From assembly GCF_009834545.1 (NCBI RefSeq), contig NZ_CP019427.1, forward strand, positions 1,013,001 to 1,077,000: 64,000 bases of DNA. Direction: 5' to 3'. This DNA is from Pseudomonas sp. S04. Its GTDB lineage: Bacteria; Pseudomonadota; Gammaproteobacteria; Pseudomonadales; Pseudomonadaceae. How positions within the stretch are numbered: the stretch's first letter is position 1; each line of letters opens with the position of its first letter. Under the pieces are notes generated by a model that saw nothing but the letters and a program-made list of their open reading frames with translations, was not told the origin of the DNA and searched no databases. Of the stretch, positions 27,191 to 36,222 are shown piece after piece. A program made the translations under genes and the position numbers.

Positions 27191-27299
27191 TGTGCAATTA
27201 TTTTTGCGGATCAGATGAGGTAAAACCGAGCGCCATCCGTGTAGTGGTGAAAGTGCGAATTGTTCGCATCGGTTGCGTTACTACACATGGGTCCAAGCA

Positions 27300-29729
27300 A
27301 TGAAGTCCAGGGCAAGTTCGGTGGCAGGCGGTTCGGTCAAACAATGGTTCGGGGGCTCGGTCCTGGTGGTGGCGTTGTCAGCGCTGAACATGGCCCAGGC
27401 CGCGCAGCCCAGTGAGCAGCACAGCGCCCAATTTCGCTTCGATATCGCCGCCAAACCCTTGCCCCAGGCCCTGAGCGATTTCAGTCGGGTGACCGGGATC
27501 AGCGTGGTCTACACCGATGAAGCCCCGTATGGCGTGACAGCGCCAGCTATCAGTGGGCAGATGAGCGCCGAGCAAGCCATGCAGCGGCTGTTGAGTGGGT
27601 CGGCAATGACGTTCCGCCAGACCGACGGTCATACCCTGGTCCTGGAACCAGTGCCCAGCGCTGGCGTCCTGAACCTGGGGGCGACCACCATCACCTCAGT
27701 GCAGGACGCGTCGCTGAGCTACCAGCCGCCGGCAACCACCTCGATTGCGCGCTCCTCGGCCACGCTGCAGGAAATCCCCCAGACCATCAACGTGGTCGCG
27801 GCCCAGGTCTTGCGTGATCAGGCGCCGCGTAACCTCGACGATGCCCTGGCCAACGTCAGCGGCATCACCCAGGGCAATACGCTGGGCAGCACCCAGGACT
27901 CGGTGATGACTCGCGGTTTTGGTGACAACCGCAACGGTTCGATCATGCGCGACGGCATGCCGATCGTGCAGGGCCGTGGACTGAATGCCTCGGTGGATCG
28001 GGTCGAGGTGCTGAAGGGGCCGGCCTCCCTGCTCTACGGGATCCAGGACCCGGGCGGGGTGGTGAACATGGTCAGCAAGAAACCCCAGATGCAGGCTTAC
28101 AACGCCCTGACCGCACGCGGCTCGAGCTACGGCGACGGCAAGAACGGCAGCGGCGGCAGCCTGGACAGCACCGGCGCACTGGGGGAATCCGGACTGGCCT
28201 ATCGGTTGGTGCTGGACCACGAAGACGAAGATTACTGGCGCAATTTCGGCACCCACCGCGAGAGCCTGGTCGCACCGTCCCTCGCCTGGTACGGCGACAG
28301 CACCACGCTGCAATTTGCCTACGAACATCGTGAATTCCTCTCGCCATTCGACCGTGGCACCGCCATCGATCCGCTGACCAATCACCCGTTGGACATTCCG
28401 GCGCAGCGACGTCTCGACGAGCCGTTCAATAACATGCAAGGTCGCTCGGACCTCTACCACTTCGAGGCCGACCACGAACTCAACGACAACTGGAGCGCGC
28501 ACTTCGGCTACAGCTGGAACCGCGAAACCTACGACGCTAGCCAGGTCCGCATCACCGCGATCGATCCGGCGAAGGGCACGCTGACCCGCAACATGGACGG
28601 CACCCAGGGCGCTCTCAGCACCGACCGCTTCACCACCGTCAGCCTGCAGGGCCAGGTCGAGACGGCCGGCATGCAACACGACCTGGTGCTGGGGGTGGAT
28701 GACGAGTACCGCAAGATCTACCGTGCCGACCTGATCCGCCAGAAAAGCCGGGCGCCGTCGTTCAGCTACCTTGACCCGGTCTATGGCACAGAGGTGGCGG
28801 GCACCACCGTCAGCGCCGCGGACAGCGCGCAGACCGACCTGCTGCGCAGCGACTCGGTGTTCCTGCAGGACTCTATTCACCTGAACGAGCAGTGGATCCT
28901 CGTCGCCGGGGGGCGTTTCCAGGAGTACGACCAGTACGCCGGCAAGGGCCGTCCGTTCAAGGCCAACACCGACACCAACGGCCAGAAGTGGGTGCCCCGC
29001 GCCGGCCTGGTGTATCGCTACAGCGATGCGTTGTCGTTCTACGGCAGCTACACCGAATCTTTCAAGCCCAACTCCACCATTGCCCCGCTGAGCGGCAGCA
29101 GCACGGTGCTCGATGGCAGCGTCGCGCCGGAACAGGCCAAGTCCTGGGAACTGGGAGCCAAGCTCGATCTGCCGGGGCGCATGACCGGCAATATCGCGCT
29201 GTTCGACATCAAGAAGCGCAACGTGCTGGTGGCCAACTCCGAGGGGCCGGTGACGATCTACAGTGCGGCGGGCGAGGTCCGCTCGCGGGGGTTGGAAATC
29301 GACCTGAGCGGGCAGTTGAGCGAGCGCTGGAGCATGATCGGCAGCTACGCCTACACCGACGCCGAGGTCACTGAAGACCCGACCTACCAGGGCAAGAAAT
29401 TGCAAAACGTCGCCCGCAACAGTGGGTCACTGTCGGCGGTCTACGACTTCGGCAGCCTGATCGGTGGCGATCAACTGCGCGTCGGGGCTGGCGCGCGGTA
29501 TGTCGGCGAACGGGCCGGTAACGCAGTCAACGACTTTGACCTGCCGGGCTACACCGTGGCGGATGCCTTCGCCACCTATGACACTCGGCTCGACGGGCAG
29601 AAGGTCAAGTTCCAGCTCAACGTGAAGAACCTTTTCGACCGCACCTACTACACCTCGGCCGCCAGCCGCTTTTTTGTCTCGATGGGCGATTCGCGGCAGG
29701 TGTCGTTGTCCAGTACCTTGGCGTTTTGA
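27300..29729 (+). CDS. TonB-dependent siderophore receptor with signalling domain
   Basis: An 809-residue outer-membrane receptor. After a signal peptide (to about AQAA, residue 38) comes an STN signalling domain (RFDIAAKPLPQALSDFSRVTGIS, about 45-115). A plug follows (EIPQTINVVAAQVL, then SVDRVEVLKGPASLLYG), then a 22-strand barrel ending in LAF. The STN domain marks it as a transducer that signals through FecR to FecI. The gene is read from the ATG at 27300; an upstream TTG gives only nine more residues. A FoxA/FiuA-like receptor is possible, but the siderophore cannot be determined. Confidence 0.93.
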   Translation: MKSRASSVAGGSVKQWFGGSVLVVALSALNMAQAAQPSEQHSAQFRFDIAAKPLPQALSDFSRVTGISVVYTDEAPYGVTAPAISGQMSAEQAMQRLLSGSAMTFRQTDGHTLVLEPVPSAGVLNLGATTITSVQDASLSYQPPATTSIARSSATLQEIPQTINVVAAQVLRDQAPRNLDDALANVSGITQGNTLGSTQDSVMTRGFGDNRNGSIMRDGMPIVQGRGLNASVDRVEVLKGPASLLYGIQDPGGVVNMVSKKPQMQAYNALTARGSSYGDGKNGSGGSLDSTGALGESGLAYRLVLDHEDEDYWRNFGTHRESLVAPSLAWYGDSTTLQFAYEHREFLSPFDRGTAIDPLTNHPLDIPAQRRLDEPFNNMQGRSDLYHFEADHELNDNWSAHFGYSWNRETYDASQVRITAIDPAKGTLTRNMDGTQGALSTDRFTTVSLQGQVETAGMQHDLVLGVDDEYRKIYRADLIRQKSRAPSFSYLDPVYGTEVAGTTVSAADSAQTDLLRSDSVFLQDSIHLNEQWILVAGGRFQEYDQYAGKGRPFKANTDTNGQKWVPRAGLVYRYSDALSFYGSYTESFKPNSTIAPLSGSSTVLDGSVAPEQAKSWELGAKLDLPGRMTGNIALFDIKKRNVLVANSEGPVTIYSAAGEVRSRGLEIDLSGQLSERWSMIGSYAYTDAEVTEDPTYQGKKLQNVARNSGSLSAVYDFGSLIGGDQLRVGAGARYVGERAGNAVNDFDLPGYTVADAFATYDTRLDGQKVKFQLNVKNLFDRTYYTSAASRFFVSMGDSRQVSLSSTLAF

Positions 29730-29888
29730 GAGCGGGTCGAGGGAACCCAAGCAACGAAATGCTTGCTAAAAAGTAGCGGGTTGACGGTGAGTGCCGGCTT
29801 AGCGTCTTGTCGGCACTGGAGCATGACTCATGATGAGTCATCCAGTTGCCCGTCCGCTGAGTCGGGGGCTATGCATAAAAGGACTTTT

Positions 29889-31343
29889 ATGATTACCCGA
29901 AAATGTTTTTACAGAGGGGGGCTAGCCATTGCCCTGGCCCTGTTACTGAGTGCTTGTGCCTCGGTACCCAAGAGCGAATCGGTCAATACCCTCGATCAAC
30001 TGCTCAATGATCCAGTCCTGGAGGGCTCCCTGGTCTCTCTGACTGTTCGCGATGCCGATACAGGAGCCTCGCTCTATCAGCGCAATGGCATGACGCGGTT
30101 GCTGCCAGCCTCCGGCCTGAAGCTCCTGACCACGGCAGCCGCCATGGAGGTGCTGGGAGCCGAATTTGGTTTTTCGACTCAGGTGTTGACTGCTGGACAG
30201 TTGAAAGGCGATCGACTGGACGGCGACCTATACCTTCGAGGTAGCGGCGACCCGAGCATTCAGGCCGAGGATTACCAGCGGTTGGCCGCTGACCTGGCCG
30301 CACTTGGCATAAAGCGTGTCAGGGGTAATGTGCTCATCGACGACACCGCGTTCGATTCCGTCAGGCTGGGAGCCGATTGGGCCAATGATGATGAAAGTGC
30401 CGCCTATGCGGCGCAGATTTCGGCTCTGAGCCTGTCTCCCGACAGTGATTTTGATGCCGGCACGGTTATCGTCACCGCCCGCGCCACCGTTGAGGGCGAC
30501 CCGGTCGTCGTCAATATCCACCCGGCAAACACGATTATGACGGTTACCAATAGTGTGACCATCGGTGCTGCCAATACCCTCAGGGTCAGTCGTGAACATG
30601 GCAGCAATCGACTGTTGGTCAGCGGGACATTGCCAGCCGGCACCGCTGCTCGCAAATGGGTCAGTGTCTGGGAACCGACCCGTCTGGTGGCGGATGTTTT
30701 CCATCGGGCCCTGATAGCCCAGGGTATAAAGGTCGATGGGCGCACGGTGATCGGAGTGACCACTCCCTCAGGCGCAAGGCCGTTGGCCGCTCATGACTCG
30801 TTGCCTTTGGCGCAGTTGCTGACACCCCTGCTCAAGCTATCGAACAACAACATGACAGAAGTTTTACTTAAAACGATGGGGCGTAGCACCGGCAATGTGG
30901 GGACTGCCGAGTCTGGCATCGCCGTGGTCAACAGCTTCTTGCAGCGGCACGGGCTTCAGGGCAGCGCGATTGTTCAGGTCGACGGATCGGGCTTGTCCCG
31001 ACGCAACCTGATTTCGACGCAAAGCCTGACGGATCTGTTGTTACGTGTGCGTCATCAACCCTGGTTCGACTACTGGTATGCGGCACTGCCGATTGCAGGC
31101 AACCCTGAGCGGATGCTCGGCGGTACCTTGCGTAATCGTCTGCGTGGAACCTTTGCGCAGGATAACTTGCACGCCAAGACCGGAACGATGACTGCGGTTT
31201 CGTCGTTATCCGGATACCTGCGCAGCGTAGAGGGACGTGCGCTGGTATTTGCCATGATTTCCAACAACTACCTGGCCGAAGGTGCTGCAGTTAAAAGTCT
31301 GGAAGACAAGGTCGCCGTGGCCCTGACCCAATGGAGTGACTGA
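29889..31343 (+). CDS. dacB: PBP4-type D-alanyl-D-alanine carboxypeptidase/endopeptidase, predicted lipoprotein
   Basis: A 484-residue peptidoglycan hydrolase of the S13 (DacB/PBP4) family. The active-site motifs are SxxK (S75-G-L-K78), SNN in LLKLSNNNMTE and KTG in LHAKTGTM. The ATG at 29889 with AAAAGGA just upstream gives a signal peptide ending in the lipobox LLSAC, so Cys23 would be acylated. Usual DacB proteins have a cleavable non-lipid signal. The frame continues upstream to 29763 without support. The gene stands alone between the iron receptor and an AraC gene, and its codon usage looks less GC-biased than its neighbours. Confidence 0.87.
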   Translation: MITRKCFYRGGLAIALALLLSACASVPKSESVNTLDQLLNDPVLEGSLVSLTVRDADTGASLYQRNGMTRLLPASGLKLLTTAAAMEVLGAEFGFSTQVLTAGQLKGDRLDGDLYLRGSGDPSIQAEDYQRLAADLAALGIKRVRGNVLIDDTAFDSVRLGADWANDDESAAYAAQISALSLSPDSDFDAGTVIVTARATVEGDPVVVNIHPANTIMTVTNSVTIGAANTLRVSREHGSNRLLVSGTLPAGTAARKWVSVWEPTRLVADVFHRALIAQGIKVDGRTVIGVTTPSGARPLAAHDSLPLAQLLTPLLKLSNNNMTEVLLKTMGRSTGNVGTAESGIAVVNSFLQRHGLQGSAIVQVDGSGLSRRNLISTQSLTDLLLRVRHQPWFDYWYAALPIAGNPERMLGGTLRNRLRGTFAQDNLHAKTGTMTAVSSLSGYLRSVEGRALVFAMISNNYLAEGAAVKSLEDKVAVALTQWSD

Positions 31344-31345
31344 GC

Positions 31346-32224
31346 TCAGCTGCGCGACAACGCCTGGCGATAGTCGCCGGGCGTGCCGTGCATGGCCTGG
31401 CGGAAGCGGTTGGTGAAGTGGCTGGCGCTGGCAAAACCGCAGGCCAGGGCAATCTCGCCCAAGGGTTGTCGAGTACTGCGCAGCAGATACCGGGCCTGGG
31501 CCAGGCGGCGGGCCAGCAGGTATTGATGGGGCGGCAGGCCGAAGCTTTCACGGAACATCCGCGCAAAGTGGTACTCCGACAGCGCGCACAGGGCCGCCAG
31601 TTGGCCAAGGCTGATGGACTGCTCCAGATGACTGTCGATGTACTCCACCAGCAGCCGTCGTTGATGGGCGGCCAGGCCACCCTTGAGTCGCAGCCCCTGA
31701 CGCAGGCCAACCTGATTGAGCAGGGTGTGGCTGAGCATTTCGTGGGCCAGGCTGCTGGTCAGCAGGCGCTCGCCGGGTTCATCCCAGTTCAAGGCGATCA
31801 GTTGGTGAAAGCGTCGGGCCTGCAACGGGTCGTCGAGAAAGGTGCCTTCGCGCAGGTGCAGCGCACGGGGTTCGCGATCGAGCAGGGTGACGCAGCCGAG
31901 GGCGAACTGTTCCTGGCTGAAGTACAGGTGGGCCAGGCGGATTTCACCGTTGATCACCCAGGCCGACTGATGTTCGGCGGGCAACACGCAGAGCTTGTTC
32001 GGGCCGCCCGTGGTACCAGGCTGTTCGCGGCGGAAGGTCCCGGTGCCACCGGCCAGGTAGCAGGACAGGGTGTGATGCCCCGGGGCTTGGTAATCCTGGG
32101 CGTCGTGATAGTTGCTCCACAGGGCTGCAGCCATGCCGTCACCGAGCTCGGCGCTGTGCTCGAGACGAGCATGGGGCGAGCGGTTGAGGGCTTGAAACAC
32201 TTGCAGGGTTTCCAGTGCGGGCAT
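31346..32224 (-). CDS. AraC-family transcriptional regulator
   Basis: A 292-residue regulator with an N-terminal cupin-like effector domain and a C-terminal pair of HTH motifs. The first is ISLGQLAALCALSEYHFARMFRE, and the second is LGEIALACGFASASHFTNRFR. The ATG at 32224 has GGAG eight bases upstream; an ATG eight codons earlier is a close alternative. It is divergent from the EamA transporter gene, which it may control. Its stop lies two bases from the PBP4 stop. Confidence 0.88.
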   Translation of the reverse strand: MPALETLQVFQALNRSPHARLEHSAELGDGMAAALWSNYHDAQDYQAPGHHTLSCYLAGGTGTFRREQPGTTGGPNKLCVLPAEHQSAWVINGEIRLAHLYFSQEQFALGCVTLLDREPRALHLREGTFLDDPLQARRFHQLIALNWDEPGERLLTSSLAHEMLSHTLLNQVGLRQGLRLKGGLAAHQRRLLVEYIDSHLEQSISLGQLAALCALSEYHFARMFRESFGLPPHQYLLARRLAQARYLLRSTRQPLGEIALACGFASASHFTNRFRQAMHGTPGDYRQALSRS

Positions 32225-32361
32225 GATCGTTTCTCCAACGTCTTGCATCCTACTCCGTCGGCCTTTCGGTGCCAGCCCGACAACGGACAAAAGCGCAAGT
32301 TTATGCAAGCGCGCCACACGCCTGCGGCACAGACTGAAGGCCATCTTCAGGAGTTGCCGCC

Positions 32362-33264
32362 ATGAACCTCTCGTTATACCTGCTGACTGTGCTGATCTGG
32401 GGCACCACCTGGATCGCCTTGAAACTGCAATTGGGGGTCGTGGCCATACCGGTGTCGATTGTCTATCGCTTTGGCCTGGCCGCCCTGGTGTTGTTCGTGA
32501 TTCTGCTGCTCAGCCGCAAGCTACAGGTTATGAACCGTCGTGGGCACCTGATCTGCGTGGCCCAGGGGCTGTGCCTGTTCTGCATCAACTTCATGTGTTT
32601 CCTCTATGCCAGCCAGTGGATCCCCAGCGGCCTGGTCGCCGTGGTGTTCTCCACCGCGACGCTATGGAATGCGTTGAATGCGCGGGTGTTCTTCGGCCAG
32701 AAAATCGCCCGTAACGTGCTGATGGGCGGGGCACTGGGCCTGGGCGGGTTGGGGTTGTTGTTCTGGCCGGAGCTGGCGGGGCACACTGCCAGCCCGCAGA
32801 CGCTGTTGGGCTTGGGTCTGGCGTTGCTCGGTACGCTATGTTTCTCGGCGGGCAACATGCTCTCCAGCCTGCAACAGAAAGCCGGCCTCAAGCCCCTGAC
32901 CACCAACGCCTGGGGCATGGCCTATGGGGCGGCGATGCTGTCGCTGTACTGCCTGGTCAAGGGCATTCCCTTCGACATGGAATGGAACAGCCGTTACATC
33001 GGTTCGCTGTTGTACCTGGTGATTCCGGGGTCGGTAATCGGTTTTACCGCTTACCTGACGCTAGTTGGGCGCATGGGCCCGGAGCGTGCGGCCTATTGCA
33101 CGGTGCTGTTTCCGGTGGTGGCGTTGAATGTCTCGGCGTTCGTCGAGGGTTATCAATGGACTGCGCCGGCACTGGCCGGCCTGGTGCTGGTGATGCTGGG
33201 CAACCTGCTGGTGTTTCGCAAACCCGCTGTGCGGATCAACCCGGTCAAAGCCGGTCTGGCATGA
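32362..33264 (+). CDS. EamA/DMT-family permease
   Basis: A 300-residue inner-membrane transporter with ten predicted TM segments and an internal duplication of the EamA domain. The start is LSLYLLTVLIWGTTWIALKLQ and the second repeat begins near LGLGLALLGTLCFSAGNML. Members export amino acids or metabolites. AGGAG is placed well before the ATG. It is divergent from the AraC gene 137 bases away, suggesting paired regulation. Confidence 0.88.
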   Translation: MNLSLYLLTVLIWGTTWIALKLQLGVVAIPVSIVYRFGLAALVLFVILLLSRKLQVMNRRGHLICVAQGLCLFCINFMCFLYASQWIPSGLVAVVFSTATLWNALNARVFFGQKIARNVLMGGALGLGGLGLLFWPELAGHTASPQTLLGLGLALLGTLCFSAGNMLSSLQQKAGLKPLTTNAWGMAYGAAMLSLYCLVKGIPFDMEWNSRYIGSLLYLVIPGSVIGFTAYLTLVGRMGPERAAYCTVLFPVVALNVSAFVEGYQWTAPALAGLVLVMLGNLLVFRKPAVRINPVKAGLA

Positions 33265-33277
33265 GCAGGGCCGTGTG

Positions 33278-33787
33278 TTAGTTGTCGTTATCCAGCGACA
33301 GATAGATTAACGCGGGAAACATATATTCGAGATTACTGCGGGCCCAATCGAAGGCGTTGCGGTTGGTCGAGTATTCCATGTCAAACCATTCGTTGAGAAT
33401 GATGATGTACATGACGTAGTAAACAGTGATGGCAGTGGTCAAACCGACGATTGCCATTTTTTTTGCGCTGCGAAACTCCTTATGGGTGGCATTGATGTTT
33501 CGATAAAGCTGATAGGTGCCAACCAGGCAACATAACGTAAAGATGGTTTCCAGGGTGATGATCGTCCAATAGAAACGATGATGGAACAACTTCGATGTTA
33601 CGGCCCTGTAGCGTCGTGATTCGTTGCCTTCGGTGTTCGTCATGCTGAGGATGTCACCGACATATACGTAGTAGGCCGTATAGTCGGTGTAGTTATTGAT
33701 AAGAGTAAACATTCCGAACACTGCGGCCATTAATACAATGAGTGTCTTGCTGCGCCGTATCGCGCAAGCGGTGGTGAATTTTATCAT
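33278..33787 (-). CDS. DUF2165-like small integral membrane protein
   Basis: A 169-residue protein with four hydrophobic segments. It has the DUF2165 pattern of an early NNYTDY loop, a DILSM turn, a paired HHRFYW motif and a C-terminal EWFDMEYSTNRNAFD loop. GGAG lies ten bases before the ATG. The sequence is visibly AT-richer than its neighbours and uses A/T-ending codons often, suggesting acquisition from another source. The function is unknown. The AT-rich character continues into the ~200 bases upstream. Confidence 0.75.
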   Translation of the reverse strand: MIKFTTACAIRRSKTLIVLMAAVFGMFTLINNYTDYTAYYVYVGDILSMTNTEGNESRRYRAVTSKLFHHRFYWTIITLETIFTLCCLVGTYQLYRNINATHKEFRSAKKMAIVGLTTAITVYYVMYIIILNEWFDMEYSTNRNAFDWARSNLEYMFPALIYLSLDNDN

Positions 33788-34000
33788 GCGCGTTATCTCC
33801 GGATGTTAGCCGCATTTAATGAGCTTTTTTGTGCTAGTCGAAGTTATAACGCGCGCACGAAAGTTTGTCGCGAGGCGAGTAGCGACTTTTGTCGCTTGAT
33901 GTTGTGCGGTAGTCAGTTAGTTAGTCGCGGCAAGCCTAAGTGCTCCGCGTATTGGCCCATGAAGTTGGCGGCACGTATGCAACAACGTGCCGCCGGCCCC

Positions 34001-34975
34001 TCATCCTTGCCACACCTGCGGGTTGACCAGGTCTTGCGGCCGTTCGCCCAGTAAGGCGCTGCGCAAATTGGCCAGGGCGCGGTTCGCCATGGCGTCGCGG
34101 GTTTCGTGAGTGGCGGAGCCGATGTGCGGCAAGGTCACGGCGTTTTTCAGGGCAAACAGCGGCGACTGTGCCAGCGGTTCCTTTTCATAGACGTCCAGCC
34201 CCGCACCGCGGATCCGGTTGTCTTGCAGGGCCTGGATCAATGCCGCTTCATCGACCACCGGGCCACGGGAAATGTTCACCAGAATTGCGCTGGATTTCAT
34301 CAGGCCCAGTTCACGATGGCTGATCAAATGGCGAGTCTTGTCGCTGAGCGGCACCACCAGGCAGACGAAGTCGGCTTCGGCCAGCAATTGCTCGAGGCTA
34401 CGAAATTGCGCGCCCAGTTCCTGTTCCAGTGCGCTCTTGCGGCTGTTGCCGCTGTACAGGAGCGGCATGTTGAAGCCCAGGCGGCCACGTCGGGCAATGG
34501 CCGCGCCGATATTGCCCATGCCGACAATGCCCAGGGTCTTGCCGTGCACATCACAACCGAACAGCGGCGCGCCGACACTGGCTTGCCATTGCCCGGCCTT
34601 GGTCCAGGCGTCCAGTTCGGCGACTCGCCGAGCGCTGCTCATCAGCAGGGCGAAGGCCAGGTCGGCGGTGCTTTCGGTCAGCACGTCCGGGGTGTTGGTG
34701 AGCATGATCCCGCGTTCGTTGAAGTAGTCCAGGTCATAGTTGTCGTAGCCCACCGACACACTGGAGACCACTTGCAGTTGCCCGGCGTTTTCCAGTTGCG
34801 CCCGGCCCAGCTTGCGTCCGACGCCGATCAGGCCGTGGACGTGGGGCAGGGCTTCGTTGAACTGGGCGTTGATATCACCCTGCTTGGGGTTGGGCACGAT
34901 CACGTTGAAGTCTTGTTGCAGGGACTCGACCATGGCAGGCGAGACACGGCTGAAGGCAAGGACAGTCTTTTTCAT
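34001..34975 (-). CDS. D-2-hydroxyacid dehydrogenase (glyoxylate/hydroxypyruvate reductase type)
   Basis: A 324-residue NAD(P)-dependent dehydrogenase. The NAD-binding motif is GIVGMGNIGAAIA, and the catalytic Arg is in VNISRGPVVDE. The Glu of the GLDVYEKEP loop and the catalytic His of LPHIGSAT are all present. It is expected to reduce glyoxylate, hydroxypyruvate or 2-ketogluconate (GhrB-like). The ATG at 34975 is chosen to match the family N-terminus (MKKTVLAF); two upstream starts in frame lack a better ribosome-binding site. The gene is probably monocistronic. Confidence 0.87.
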   Translation of the reverse strand: MKKTVLAFSRVSPAMVESLQQDFNVIVPNPKQGDINAQFNEALPHVHGLIGVGRKLGRAQLENAGQLQVVSSVSVGYDNYDLDYFNERGIMLTNTPDVLTESTADLAFALLMSSARRVAELDAWTKAGQWQASVGAPLFGCDVHGKTLGIVGMGNIGAAIARRGRLGFNMPLLYSGNSRKSALEQELGAQFRSLEQLLAEADFVCLVVPLSDKTRHLISHRELGLMKSSAILVNISRGPVVDEAALIQALQDNRIRGAGLDVYEKEPLAQSPLFALKNAVTLPHIGSATHETRDAMANRALANLRSALLGERPQDLVNPQVWQG

Positions 34976-35073
34976 CGCAGGAAGGCTCGTCATGCGGGGG
35001 AGAATGCCAAGCAAGCTATCATTCTTGCTGGGGTTTGCGCGAGTCCCGAGCAGCGCTGCGCCTGCTCGCGCAA

Positions 35074-36042
35074 TCAGTTGCTGAGCCGCGCCCCACTCAA
35101 ACTGCCACTGAGCTCATACGCCGTCAGTTCCGCCTGATGGGCTGCGAGGATTTCCGGAAGCGAGCCCCGCAGGTATTCCACCCAGGTCTTGATCTTGGCA
35201 TCCAGGTACTGGCGCGACGGGTAGATGGCGTACAGGTTCAGCTCCTGGGAGCGGTAGTTGGGCATCACCCGCACCAGCGTGCCGTTGCGCAATCCTTCAA
35301 TCGCCGCGTACACCGGTAGCACGCCTACCCCCATGCCGCTGGTGATCGCGGTTTTCATCGCATCGGCGGAGTTCACCAGGAACGGCGAGCTGTTGATGGT
35401 GACCATTTCCTGGCCTTCGGGGCCGTCGAACAGCCATTTTTCCAGGGGGATCACCGGGCTCACCAGGCGCAGGCAGGCGTGGTTCAGCAAGTCGCTGGGC
35501 TTGTGTGCGCAGCCATTGGCTTTGACGTAGGCCGGTGAGGCACAGACGATGCTGTAGGTGATGCCCAGGCGCTGGGAGACGAAGCCTGAGTCCGGCAGTT
35601 CGCTGGCGAGCACGATGGACACGTCGTAGCCCTCGTCCAGCAGGTCCGGCACGCGGTTGGCCAGGGTCAGGTCGAAGGTCACGTCGGGGTGGGTCTTGCG
35701 GTAACGCGCAATCGCGTCGATGACGAAGTGCTGGCCGATCCCGGTCATGGTGTGCACTTTCAACTGCCCGGCCGGACGCGCATGGGCGTCGCTGGCTTCG
35801 GCCTCGGCTTCTTCGACATAGGCCAGGATCTGTTCGCAGCGCAGCAAATAGCGTTTGCCGGCTTCGGTCAGGGCAATGCGCCGGGTGGTGCGGTTGAGCA
35901 GGCGGGTTTGCAGATGGGCCTCAAGGTTGGAGACCGCGCGCGAGACATTGGCTGTAGTGGTATCAAGCTGCACGGCGGCGGCGGTAAAACTGCCGGCCTC
36001 GGCGACACAGCTGAAGGCGCGCATGTTTTGCAAAGTGTCCAT
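35074..36042 (-). CDS. LysR-family regulator divergent from an efflux operon
   Basis: A 322-residue LysR protein. HTH: GSFTAAAVQLDTTTANVSRAVSNL; the effector domain starts near residue 90 and contains VLASELPDSGFVSQRLG. It lies divergent from the NodT-FUSC-DUF1656-HlyD operon with 180 bases between starts and is the natural candidate to regulate it, as AaeR does for aaeXAB in E. coli. The assignment to an aromatic-acid effector is by analogy only. Confidence 0.87.
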   Translation of the reverse strand: MDTLQNMRAFSCVAEAGSFTAAAVQLDTTTANVSRAVSNLEAHLQTRLLNRTTRRIALTEAGKRYLLRCEQILAYVEEAEAEASDAHARPAGQLKVHTMTGIGQHFVIDAIARYRKTHPDVTFDLTLANRVPDLLDEGYDVSIVLASELPDSGFVSQRLGITYSIVCASPAYVKANGCAHKPSDLLNHACLRLVSPVIPLEKWLFDGPEGQEMVTINSSPFLVNSADAMKTAITSGMGVGVLPVYAAIEGLRNGTLVRVMPNYRSQELNLYAIYPSRQYLDAKIKTWVEYLRGSLPEILAAHQAELTAYELSGSLSGARLSN

Positions 36043-36222
36043 GGGGAGCTCTCAAGGGAGATGGCAAATTGTGACACGAAGTTACAAGGTTCAGGCATTC
36101 AACCAAGGGATTATCTCGCTAACGGTAACAAAGATTCACAAGATTCCCAGCTTATCGCCGCGCAGGCCCAGCCCTAGAATCGTGTCGATTGGAAATCTCC
36201 CCCTCCTCAGGAATTTGCAGCA

